53,646 bases of DNA, from contig CAIPGC010000161.1 of assembly GCA_903864505.1 (NCBI GenBank), positions 1 to 53,646 on the forward strand, given 5' to 3'. This DNA is from an uncultured beta proteobacterium (GTDB lineage: Bacteria; Pseudomonadota; Gammaproteobacteria; Burkholderiales; Burkholderiaceae_C). Shown piece by piece: positions 15,100-23,224 of the stretch (the first letter of the stretch is position 1; each line of letters starts with the position of its first letter). The notes under the pieces were generated by a model. That model did no database searches. It worked only from the letters and a program-made list of their open reading frames with translations, and was not told the DNA's origin. Both the position numbers and the translations under genes were made by a program.

Positions 15100-16362
15100 T
15101 TACTTTTGAAAAGGGCCCCAATCGGGCTCTCGTATATCCCCATTTTGCCCGGCAAGACGCGCCTTCACTTTTCCGTCCAGCGTTGACGTCATCAAAGCCT
15201 CACGGCCCTGCTGCTGCGTCGCATAAATGATCATGCGGCCATTGGGAGCAAAGCTCGGACTCTCGTCCGCAACTGTGTCCGTAATCGGGGTTGACCCACC
15301 CCCTGCCAAGTCCATGACATGCAATTTGAAAGCACCATTCACCCGAGAAATGTATGCCATCCACTTTCCGTCCTGACTCAAGGCAGGTGATATGTTGTAC
15401 GTACCAGAAAATGTCACACGCTCCGCACTGCCTCCAGAAGATGGCATCCGGTAAATCTGCGGTGTGCCACCTCGATCGCTGACAAAGTAAATGGTCTTGC
15501 CGTCTGCGGTGAAGGTAGGCTCTGTGTCAATCGAACTGGATTGCGCCAATCGCTTCGGTTCGCCACCAGTGGCTTCCATCAGATACAACTGCGAACCCCC
15601 ATCGCGTGTCAAAGTTGCTGCCAAAACTTTTCCATCGGGTGACCATGCCGGAGCACTGTTGGAGCCCCGGAAGTTCGCAACCAGCTTGCGCTTTCCGGAA
15701 GCGACATCGTGCACGAAAATTACCGGTTTGCGAGATTCAAATGACACATACGCCAACTGCGATCCGTTGGGTGCCCAGGCAGGGGAAATGATGGGCTCTG
15801 GACTGTTCAGTGCACTTTGGGCACTTTCACCATCGGCATCGGCGACCCACAGGTTGTAGGTCTTGCCTGCCTTGGTCACGTAGGCAATCCGGGTTGAGAA
15901 AATACCTCTGTCACCAGTAAGTTTTTCATAGACAAAATCCGCCAGACGGTGCGCAACCAAGCGCAGGTCTCCGGCAGGAACAGCGAAACTTTGCCCGCCC
16001 AAATCCTGCCCTCGAACCACATCCCATAAGCGCATTCGCACATCAAAGCGACCATCCACCAGGCGGCTGACGCTGCCTGAAACCAGTGCATCTGCACTTT
16101 TTTGCCGCCATATCGAAAATTCGGGACGTGCCGTTTCATCCAATTGGACGCCAGCCGTGTCAACGCCTCGAAACTGACCACTGCGCTCCAGGTCAGACAG
16201 TAAAATCGCGGCTACTTTGTTCGGCGCAGCATCCTCTCCGCGAAAGGAAATGACAGCCAGCGGAACCTGTGTCAAGCCAACACCCGACACTTCCACCCGG
16301 AATTGTGCCCACGCCGACAGACACGAAGAGAACGCAAGAAGAGCAATAAGTAGACGTTTCAT
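15100..16362 (-). CDS. tolB: Tol-Pal system protein TolB
   Basis: A 420-residue periplasmic protein. The signal peptide is MKRLLIALLAFSSCLSAWA. The N-terminal domain (about 25-160) contains the TolA-interacting and Pal-regulating region. A six-bladed beta-propeller follows, with repeated units such as SPAWAPNGSQLAYVSFE, APAWSPDGKVLAATLT, EPTFTADGKTIYFVSDRGG and SPALSQDGKWMAYIS. It ends in DIREPDWGPF. Two adjacent ATG codons (16365 and 16362) are possible starts; the reading frame upstream is open but lacks a signal. The gene lies only 10 bases after a glycosyltransferase stop instead of following tolA, an unusual context. Confidence 0.95.
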   Translation of the reverse strand: MKRLLIALLAFSSCLSAWAQFRVEVSGVGLTQVPLAVISFRGEDAAPNKVAAILLSDLERSGQFRGVDTAGVQLDETARPEFSIWRQKSADALVSGSVSRLVDGRFDVRMRLWDVVRGQDLGGQSFAVPAGDLRLVAHRLADFVYEKLTGDRGIFSTRIAYVTKAGKTYNLWVADADGESAQSALNSPEPIISPAWAPNGSQLAYVSFESRKPVIFVHDVASGKRKLVANFRGSNSAPAWSPDGKVLAATLTRDGGSQLYLMEATGGEPKRLAQSSSIDTEPTFTADGKTIYFVSDRGGTPQIYRMPSSGGSAERVTFSGTYNISPALSQDGKWMAYISRVNGAFKLHVMDLAGGGSTPITDTVADESPSFAPNGRMIIYATQQQGREALMTSTLDGKVKARLAGQNGDIREPDWGPFQK

Positions 16363-16372
16363 CATGGCTGCA

Positions 16373-17227
16373 TTATCCCAGTCTGGAAATGACAGCGTCA
16401 TCATTTGGTCGACATTGCCCGTAACCAATTGTAGGCAGCGTCAAATTGGTGTGCGATCGCTGTCGAACAACGGCGGCATTTTGTGACTCATGGTCGCGCT
16501 CGGCCTCCCTGTGCCACAGGTGAAATACTTCCGTTGCGCAAAATCCATTTTTACGGCGCAACCCCGTGTGATGGAGTCTCAATACGAAGTCCGCATCCTC
16601 GTGCCCCCATCCCACAAATGACTCATCAAAGCCATCCACCCGCGCAAAATCCGCCATCCACACTCCCATATTGCAGCTGCGAATCCCTTTCCAGGAAAAA
16701 TCACCTTGCAGGCGCATCTTCCAGTCCGGAAGTCGAAGCAAGCCGGTTAACTTGCTCGCATCGCCGCAAAGTCGGCGCAGCAGCCAGTATGCAGTGCTGC
16801 GGCCAACAATTTGCTCACTCTCCTGCAGCACGCGGCGCGTGAACCCGGCAGTCAAAAGAACCCGACTTCCGTTGACATAGCATCCCTCATGCGCCAGCAA
16901 CCGGTGCCGCGCGACGAAATCCACCTCGGGCACGCAATCTCCATCGAGAAAAATGATGTAGTCCCCGCGGGAAACCGACACCCCGCGATTGCGAATCCTG
17001 GAAGCGGTAAATCCCACATCCGGATGCCACACATGCACCACTTTGAGTGCCTGTGCAACGGAAGATTGAAACAGTTGCTGCTGTTGGTCATCGCGTGAAC
17101 CGTCGTCCGCAACAATTACTTCAAAGTCACGGTCGGTTTGCCGCGACAATCCTCCCAGGACAGCCAGCAATGCGTCACTTCGATTGAACGTGGTAACGAC
17201 CACGGAAATCAGGCGGGGAACGGTCAT
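16373..17227 (-). CDS. family 2 glycosyltransferase with C-terminal galactosyltransferase-type domain
   Basis: A 284-residue cytosolic GT-A enzyme. The N-terminal strand is ISVVVTTFNRSDALLAVLGG, followed by IVADDGSRDD (nucleotide-sugar binding) and YIIFLDGDCVPE (the DxD metal site). The C-terminal GFDESFVGWGHEDADFVLRL is the glyco_transf_7C signature with the W-G-x-E-D motif, as in capsule and O-chain sugar transferases. The donor sugar is not deducible. ATG 17227 directly precedes the conserved start. It is divergent from the WaaE-like gene with 65 bases between, and sits immediately before tolB. Confidence 0.88.
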   Translation of the reverse strand: MTVPRLISVVVTTFNRSDALLAVLGGLSRQTDRDFEVIVADDGSRDDQQQQLFQSSVAQALKVVHVWHPDVGFTASRIRNRGVSVSRGDYIIFLDGDCVPEVDFVARHRLLAHEGCYVNGSRVLLTAGFTRRVLQESEQIVGRSTAYWLLRRLCGDASKLTGLLRLPDWKMRLQGDFSWKGIRSCNMGVWMADFARVDGFDESFVGWGHEDADFVLRLHHTGLRRKNGFCATEVFHLWHREAERDHESQNAAVVRQRSHTNLTLPTIGYGQCRPNDDAVISRLG

Positions 17228-17292
17228 TTTGAACTAGACTACGCTGCAGTCAAAAGCACGAGTGGTAAAGCCGCCGAATACTAGCACCTCTG

Positions 17293-18093
17293 ATGAGCAA
17301 AATTTCCATCTACATCATCGCCTACAACGAGGCTGAAAAAGTAGCAGCCACCATTGAAAGCGCTAAGTGGGCGGACGAAATTGTTCTGGTCGATTCATGG
17401 AGCACAGATGGCACGCCAGAATTGGCCGCCAAACTCGGTGCACGGGTGATGCAAGTCGACTTTAAAGGGTTTGGCGACCTGCGCAACCATGCCATCGCAG
17501 CGTGTACCCACGAATGGATTTTCAGTCTGGATGCCGATGAGCGTTGCACACCAGAAGCTGCCGCAGAAATTCGCGCTATCACCAAAGACCCTAATGCAGT
17601 CGACGTCTACTGGATGCCGCGTCGGAACTTTTTCATGGGCCGCTGGATCAAGCACTCGGGTTGGTATCCCAACTACCGCCAACCTCAGCTATTTCGAAAA
17701 AACTGCATGACGTACGACCTGAAACCGGTGCATGAAGGTTACGTCCTGCACTCCAGCAAGCAAATTGGGACACTGAATAACCCGATCTGGCAGTTCCCAT
17801 TCAAGAATATGGCTGAGGTCATGCACAAGTCCAACCGGTATTCAACGCTTGGAGCTGCACGCGTTTCCGCTCCCAATTTGACGATGTCAACCGCTCTTTC
17901 CCACGGCATATGGTCTTTTTTGAAACATTACATTTTCAAATTCGGGTTTCTCGATGGATGGGCAGGATTTGTGATTGCACTCGGCAACTTTGAGGGAACT
18001 TTTTACCGCTATGTCAAAGCCATCGAGATTCAAAAAGGCGCAGGCTGGAAAGCGCCCGCCGTGCCGAATCATGACGCGGGCCGGTCAGGCTAA
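17293..18093 (+). CDS. family 2 glycosyltransferase, WaaE/KdtX-like (LPS core)
   Basis: A 266-residue GT2 enzyme. It starts SIYIIAYNEAEKVAATIES, with WADEIVLVDSWSTDGTPELA, HEWIFSLDADERCTPEAA (DxD) and VHEGYVL (the His-Glu catalytic-region motif). The pattern matches WaaE/KdtX-type LPS inner-core glycosyltransferases, which act on the cytosolic face of the inner membrane. A C-terminal hydrophobic part (FGFLDGWAGFVIALGNFEGTFYRYVK) probably contacts the membrane. The ATG 17293 agrees with the family start. It is followed by the ligase-like gene and msbA on the same strand, which fits a role in LPS assembly. Confidence 0.85.
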   Translation: MSKISIYIIAYNEAEKVAATIESAKWADEIVLVDSWSTDGTPELAAKLGARVMQVDFKGFGDLRNHAIAACTHEWIFSLDADERCTPEAAAEIRAITKDPNAVDVYWMPRRNFFMGRWIKHSGWYPNYRQPQLFRKNCMTYDLKPVHEGYVLHSSKQIGTLNNPIWQFPFKNMAEVMHKSNRYSTLGAARVSAPNLTMSTALSHGIWSFLKHYIFKFGFLDGWAGFVIALGNFEGTFYRYVKAIEIQKGAGWKAPAVPNHDAGRSG

Positions 18094-18125
18094 GGTGCGG
18101 TGTCGCGCTTGAAATTCGACTCTCT

Positions 18126-19436
18126 ATGCCGGCCGCTCTGACCGCACCTCCGTCGGGTGTGAGTTTCCGTCTCATTCTGGTCTGCCTGATGGCATTGTCG
18201 GTGAGCTTGCCCATGGCGATAATCAGTCTTGTCAAGGTAACGCTGTTTGGCTGTTCGGCGGTATACCTTGTGGTTGCTTCGCCCAACAATCGCACTAAAA
18301 CCCTACTGCAGCAGCTTTGGATGCCCCGGGTGTTGCTGTGTGCCATTGCTGCTTTTTCTTTAAGCCTGCTTTGGACACAAGCGGCCAGCGGCTTTGCACT
18401 CGTCGCCTTTCTTAAACACGCGAAACTGCTGGGAGTTGTACTTCTGCTTGTGTTGATCCGTGATCAGCGTGAAGCCCGTCTGGGGTTGAATTGCTTGTTG
18501 CTGGGGCAGGTGTTTGCGTTACTGAGTTCGTGGCTGATGGCAGCGGATGTACCACTATTTTGGGCGGTGCGGCCGTCTGGCCATCTGGAGGGCAACCCAT
18601 CTTCGGGACACACTGGCGCAGACGGTCAGTATGTTCCGTTTGCTGAAAGCTATCTGGACCAATCCATCATGTTCGCCCTTTCGGCAACTGTTGCCTGGCA
18701 CCTTCACCATGGCAGTCGTGCCAGGCGCGTCGCTGCACTTTTCTTTGTGGTAGCGGCAGTACTCAATATATTTTTGCTGATGCAGGGGCGAACGGCCTAC
18801 GTGGTGGTTCTGGCATGCGCTGTTCTGGCGCTCTACTGGCAAGCACCCAAGAGAGTGCGGTTGTGGTCCATGGCGGTGGCGCCGTTGTGCCTGATTGCGC
18901 TTCTTCTTCTTGTCTCTGGCCCGTTTCATTCCCGAGTTGCCGCTGTAATTGATGAATTGGTTCAGTACCGTGAAGTACCAGGAACAGATAGCTCAGTTGG
19001 TGCACGGCTTGGCATGTGGCACCGTTCACTGCTGGCGATTGAGAGTCGGCCACTGTCCGGCTATGGTGTGGGCGGATGGCTTATTGCCTCAAAAGAGGTT
19101 CAGCAAACCGAAGTAGGCAGTACCCTGGGAGCCAGCAGCAGTGGCAACCCCCACCAGGAGTTTCTACTATGGGGGGTTGAGCTCGGCGCTGCAGGCATAG
19201 TGCTCCTGATAGGGTTGCTGGCGGCGACTGTCAAGGACGCGTCAAACTTTTCAGAAGCAACCCGACGCTGCGCTGTGTCAGTGGCATTGGTGCTTGGGTT
19301 GACATGCCTTTTCAATGCTCCTTTGTATGATGATCTTCTGGGCGACTTTATCTGTGTAACCTTGGCGCTTTTGAGCGCTTTGGGTCTGCATGAGGGTTCA
19401 TCTACCGTTCGCGTCGATCGCTCGGACACAAAGTAA
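18126..19436 (+). CDS. O-antigen ligase-like membrane protein (Wzy_C family)
   Basis: A 436-residue polytopic protein with about ten to twelve membrane helices. Members of this family (WaaL, Wzy and relatives) join or polymerise undecaprenyl-linked glycans in the periplasm. The diagnostic region is the periplasmic loop and following helix SGNPHQEFLLWGVELGAAGIVLL, with the conserved N-P-H motif. Upstream lies SSVGARLGMWHRSLLAIESRPLSGYGVGGW, typical of the large periplasmic loop with R and W residues. Its place between a core glycosyltransferase and msbA suggests lipid A-core ligation, but a polymerase role cannot be excluded. Confidence 0.82.
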   Translation: MPAALTAPPSGVSFRLILVCLMALSVSLPMAIISLVKVTLFGCSAVYLVVASPNNRTKTLLQQLWMPRVLLCAIAAFSLSLLWTQAASGFALVAFLKHAKLLGVVLLLVLIRDQREARLGLNCLLLGQVFALLSSWLMAADVPLFWAVRPSGHLEGNPSSGHTGADGQYVPFAESYLDQSIMFALSATVAWHLHHGSRARRVAALFFVVAAVLNIFLLMQGRTAYVVVLACAVLALYWQAPKRVRLWSMAVAPLCLIALLLLVSGPFHSRVAAVIDELVQYREVPGTDSSVGARLGMWHRSLLAIESRPLSGYGVGGWLIASKEVQQTEVGSTLGASSSGNPHQEFLLWGVELGAAGIVLLIGLLAATVKDASNFSEATRRCAVSVALVLGLTCLFNAPLYDDLLGDFICVTLALLSALGLHEGSSTVRVDRSDTK

Positions 19437-19451
19437 TCGAAAGACCATGTG

Positions 19452-21200
19452 ATGGATTCCAAAGGAAAACTGCTCCAGCGCATTCACCGCTTGGTCCCCT
19501 ACTTCGGAACTTCCCGTATCACCTGGGTGCTGGTAGGCATCAGCGCAATCGTCGCTGCCGCCACAGAACCTTTGATACCCGCGCTGCTCAAACCCCTTCT
19601 GGATCTAGGATTTCAGCGGGGTGATCTACAAATCTGGACCGTCCCGCTGGCGCTTCTGCTACTGTTTGGCGTTCGTGGCACGGCTGGGTATGCATCTCAG
19701 GTGGGCCTGGCAAAGATCACCAACCTTGGATTGGTGATCTTGCGACGCGCCATGTTCGATAAGGTGCTGAACGCGGACTTGAAGCTATTTGCGAGCCAAA
19801 ATTCAAGCGCGCTGTCAAACACCCTGGTCTACGAAGTGCAAACTGGTGCGGTCATGCTGGTCAACTCCATGCTAAGCCTCACGCGAAATAGCCTGACCTT
19901 GCTGGCGCTGGTGGGGTATCTGTTTTACCTGAACTGGAAACTGACTCTGATCGTGGCGGCAGTATTTCCTTCTGTGGCGTGGGTAATGCGGCGACTGACT
20001 GCAAGAGTTCATCAAATCACCAAGTCCAGCCAGTCCGCCACCGACCAACTGGCCTATGTGGTCGAGGAAAACGTACTGGCGCACCGTGATATACGGCTCT
20101 ATGCCGCACAGCAAACACAAGCGCAACGGTTTGATCGACTCGGCGAAGCATTGCGTCGTCTGGCGATGAAGTCAACCATTGCTGGTGCCGCCATGACCCC
20201 CGTGACGCAGATGCTGGCGGCAGTAGCGCTGTCTGCGGTTATATCGGTTGCTCTGGCACAAAGTGCCAGCAGTGGTACCTCAGTCGGGGGATTCGTCGCC
20301 TTTGTTACCGCCATGCTGATGATCATCGCGCCTATCCGTCAGTTGTCTGAGGTATCCAGTCCCATTACACGGGGCCTAGTAGCTTTGGAGCGTGCGTTGG
20401 ACTTGATCGACGATATCCCTGCAGAAACTGGCGGCAGCTTCTCCAAACCCCGAGCCCAGGGCCGGATTGAATTCATGAGGGTCGAGGTTGCGTACCCGGG
20501 GGCAGCCAGCCCCGCCGTTGTGGAGCTTGATTTGTCCGTGCGTCCGGGCGAGACCGTGGCCCTGGTTGGAACCTCGGGCTCCGGCAAGACCACCCTGGTC
20601 AATTTGCTCCCACGGTTTGTCCAATGTAGTGCCGGTCAGGTCCTGCTCGATGACCACGACCTGCGTGATTGGTCGCTCCTGGCGTTAAGGACACAGTTCG
20701 CTTTGGTAAGTCAACATGTGGTCATGCTCAATGACAGCATTGCTGCGAATGTGGCACTCGGCATGCCGCTTGACCGCATCAAGGTGACCGCATGTCTGCG
20801 GGCTGCGAATTTGGAGCGATTTGTCGACGAGTTGCCCCAGGGCATGGATACCGAAATTGGTCACAATGGAACGCAGCTCTCGGGTGGACAGCGACAGCGA
20901 CTTGCGATTGCCAGGGCACTGTACAAGGATGCCCCGATTTTGATTCTCGATGAGGCCACCTCGGCGCTGGACACCGAGTCCGAGCGGGCGGTTCAGGACG
21001 CGCTCCTGATACTCATGAAAAACCGCACCACGCTGGTCATTGCACACCGTTTGTCGACCATCATGCATGCTGACCGCATCGTGGTAATGGATGCCGGAAG
21101 AATTGTGGAAACGGGAAGCCACCAACAATTGCTCGAAAAAAACGGGTTCTACGCACGCCTCTACCGACTCGGGAAAGACGGGCCAGCGCACATCGGATGA
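19452..21200 (+). CDS. msbA: lipid A/LPS export ABC transporter, MsbA type
   Basis: A 582-residue half-transporter. The membrane domain (about residues 20-310) has six helices, and the C-terminal ATPase domain starts at about 340. Walker A is GTSGSGKT (near residue 374), the signature LSGGQRQRLAIARAL (near 478) and Walker B ILILDEATSALD, with the switch His in VIAHRLST. It flips lipid A-core across the inner membrane. The start may be GTG 19449 or ATG 19452, which are adjacent. No lpxK follows, unlike the common msbA-lpxK order. Context with glycosyltransferases and a ligase supports LPS export over drug export. Confidence 0.88.
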   Translation: MDSKGKLLQRIHRLVPYFGTSRITWVLVGISAIVAAATEPLIPALLKPLLDLGFQRGDLQIWTVPLALLLLFGVRGTAGYASQVGLAKITNLGLVILRRAMFDKVLNADLKLFASQNSSALSNTLVYEVQTGAVMLVNSMLSLTRNSLTLLALVGYLFYLNWKLTLIVAAVFPSVAWVMRRLTARVHQITKSSQSATDQLAYVVEENVLAHRDIRLYAAQQTQAQRFDRLGEALRRLAMKSTIAGAAMTPVTQMLAAVALSAVISVALAQSASSGTSVGGFVAFVTAMLMIIAPIRQLSEVSSPITRGLVALERALDLIDDIPAETGGSFSKPRAQGRIEFMRVEVAYPGAASPAVVELDLSVRPGETVALVGTSGSGKTTLVNLLPRFVQCSAGQVLLDDHDLRDWSLLALRTQFALVSQHVVMLNDSIAANVALGMPLDRIKVTACLRAANLERFVDELPQGMDTEIGHNGTQLSGGQRQRLAIARALYKDAPILILDEATSALDTESERAVQDALLILMKNRTTLVIAHRLSTIMHADRIVVMDAGRIVETGSHQQLLEKNGFYARLYRLGKDGPAHIG

Positions 21201-21249
21201 CCCTGCATTGATGTGCACCTTCAAAGTCGTGCTGGGTATGGAGTCTGAC

Positions 21250-22455
21250 TTACCGCGACGACTGCGCAACAGCAAATCGATAAATGTAATCCTGCAAATT
21301 GGCCTGCTCGGACCATACATGCAAGCGCGCAAACTCAGTGCCTGCCTGAACCAGCTTTTCTGTCAATGATGCATCAAACAGCACCCGCCTGAGCGCCTCC
21401 GAAAGACCACGCGCATCGCGGGGATCGTCAAGTAACAGTGCATTCACTTCATGGGTCAGCAGTTCCGCGATTCCACAGTACCTGACATCGCTCACCACGA
21501 CCGGGAGTCCGAATGCCATGGCCTCCAGCACCACCATGGCAAAGGTATCCTCCAGGGTTGGGTGCGCCAGACAATCTGCCGCCCGATACGCTGTTTCCAT
21601 GGCGTTGAGTGCGCCCATAAAGAAAACGCGCTGGGCAACTCCCTGGGCTTTCACCTCTTCCTTAAAACCTTCAACCTGACCCGCGTTTCCCACCACGGCC
21701 AAAAAACAGTCCTCTGGCAGGGAGCGCATGGCCTGCAGCAGCGCCGACAGCCCCTTCTTGCGGTAGTCATTGCCAACAAACAAAACACAGCGCCCGGCTT
21801 GCGGCAGCGCAAGCGCGACACGTGCATCGATTCGATCCTGCGCAGAGGTCTGGCCATGAACCGCTGCAACGCCGGGAGACACCACGCGCAGCGCGTTCCT
21901 TGCCTGGGGATACGCCTGCTCCATGATGGGTCGCAGGGTGTTGGATGCCAGCACGACGACACGGTCAGGCCGGGGCTGGTAGCGCCAATGCTCCAGCGCC
22001 AAATAGGCAAGCAGCCTGGGACTGGTGAAGACCCTTATCCAGCGCAGCACCTTTGCCCATCGGGTCAACTGGCGAAACAGGCTGTACTTCACCGGAACAA
22101 CATGCACCGTCTGTACCGACCCATGCCACGTGTTTTCATGGGAGTGCACCACGTCGAAACCGCGCCGTGTCAACCACCATGTTGCCAGGGCAAACCAGAG
22201 CTGGTTGATCCAGCGCGGTCGCGGCGGACCGGCAACAACCCGGTGGTAAGTCACCCCCGGCCACTGGTGTTCGACCTGCTGTGCAAAGACGTGAATATCA
22301 TGGCGCGGAGCGAGCTGTTCAACCAATGCGATGGAGTAGCGTTCCGCCCCACCACCGGTGGGCCGAAAGATCCGGTTCAGCACAGCAATCCTCAGCCTGC
22401 GACCGGACGTTGAATCCCCGCATTCCTTCGACTCGTCTGGGTGGGAATCAGTCAT
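21250..22455 (-). CDS. family 4 glycosyltransferase (GT-B)
   Basis: A 401-residue GT-B enzyme. The N-terminal acceptor domain begins LRIAVLNRIFRPTGGGAERYSIALVEQLA, with DVVHSHENTWH in the expected place. The donor domain starts near residue 205 (RCVLFVGNDYRKKGLSALLQAM), and the E-x7-E signature is EDTFAMVVLEAMAFGLPVVVS. These enzymes transfer hexoses or heptoses from nucleotide donors. Length is typical. The ATG overlaps the deacetylase stop by four bases (ATGA), so the two are coupled. It converges on msbA with 49 bases between. Confidence 0.88.
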   Translation of the reverse strand: MTDSHPDESKECGDSTSGRRLRIAVLNRIFRPTGGGAERYSIALVEQLAPRHDIHVFAQQVEHQWPGVTYHRVVAGPPRPRWINQLWFALATWWLTRRGFDVVHSHENTWHGSVQTVHVVPVKYSLFRQLTRWAKVLRWIRVFTSPRLLAYLALEHWRYQPRPDRVVVLASNTLRPIMEQAYPQARNALRVVSPGVAAVHGQTSAQDRIDARVALALPQAGRCVLFVGNDYRKKGLSALLQAMRSLPEDCFLAVVGNAGQVEGFKEEVKAQGVAQRVFFMGALNAMETAYRAADCLAHPTLEDTFAMVVLEAMAFGLPVVVSDVRYCGIAELLTHEVNALLLDDPRDARGLSEALRRVLFDASLTEKLVQAGTEFARLHVWSEQANLQDYIYRFAVAQSSR

Positions 22456-23198
22456 ACGCGGCGATTGTCTTCATAGCGACTGACCAGTTTCCACCACAGC
22501 AACAAACGCGTGGTGGAGCGCAGCACTGGAACCCGCGCAAGCGCCAGAAGATCATCCCCCGCGCAACAGCGGCCGCGACGAGTCGTGGTTGCAGTCGTAA
22601 ATCCGGCCGCCTCGACCATTGCCAGCGCCGCTTCTGAATAGTCTCCATAGGGGTAACAGAAGTGCGAAACGGCGCTTCCCGTGCATTGTTCCAGTTCCGT
22701 TTTACTCAAGACAATCTCGGTGCGGCAGGTCTCAGCATCGACCTGGCTCAGACGCGCATGGTGACGGGTGTGCGCACCAACCTCCTGCCCAGCAGCAACC
22801 CACTGCCGGAGTTGTGCTGCAGACATCAACGGAACCTGCGCAATGCCCTGGCCCTGGTCCCAACTGTTGGTTTGCGCCAGACGCTGGCTGACGGCGTAAC
22901 AGGTTGATGAAAAATGCAGACGCTGCAGCACCGGCAATGCATCGGTCAGGTTATTCAGGTACCCGTCATCAAACGTTATGCCAAACACCCGACCGGTCTT
23001 TTCGCCCAGAAGATACGGTTCGAGTTGTCGCATGGACAATCCCCGGTAACCCAGGCGCGCAAGAAAATCCATCTGCGCAGCGAAATCCCGCGGTGCTACA
23101 TACAAACTGCGAAACGCAGCACCTTTGGCGGGAGCAACTGCAATCTGGTGGTAAGTCAGAATCGGAATTGGAGACCGGCTGGTACATTGTCTATTCAC
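22452..23198 (-). CDS. polysaccharide deacetylase (NodB homology)
   Basis: A 248-residue NodB-fold protein. The metal-binding motif TFDDGY is at 75-80, and H-T-R-H-H supplies the two histidines (143 and 147). The later HFCYPYGDYSEAALAMVEAAGF matches the catalytic R-x-P-Y/F-G region. These enzymes remove N-acetyl groups from polysaccharides using a divalent metal. No signal peptide is visible, so it may act in the cytosol on a lipid-linked sugar made by the coupled GT4 enzyme. The only start before the conserved PIPILTYHQ is GTG 23198, which lies in a sequence resembling a dispersed intergenic repeat, so the first eight residues are uncertain. Confidence 0.85.
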   Translation of the reverse strand: MNRQCTSRSPIPILTYHQIAVAPAKGAAFRSLYVAPRDFAAQMDFLARLGYRGLSMRQLEPYLLGEKTGRVFGITFDDGYLNNLTDALPVLQRLHFSSTCYAVSQRLAQTNSWDQGQGIAQVPLMSAAQLRQWVAAGQEVGAHTRHHARLSQVDAETCRTEIVLSKTELEQCTGSAVSHFCYPYGDYSEAALAMVEAAGFTTATTTRRGRCCAGDDLLALARVPVLRSTTRLLLWWKLVSRYEDNRRV

Positions 23199-23224
23199 GA
23201 TTCGACAAGCTCTCGCTAGCTCCG

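Noticed and set aside
21451-22413. Long plus-strand open frame opposite the GT4 gene
   Set aside because: The minus strand encodes a complete GT4 with its E-x7-E motif; the plus translation is rich in His, Arg and Cys without a recognisable pattern.
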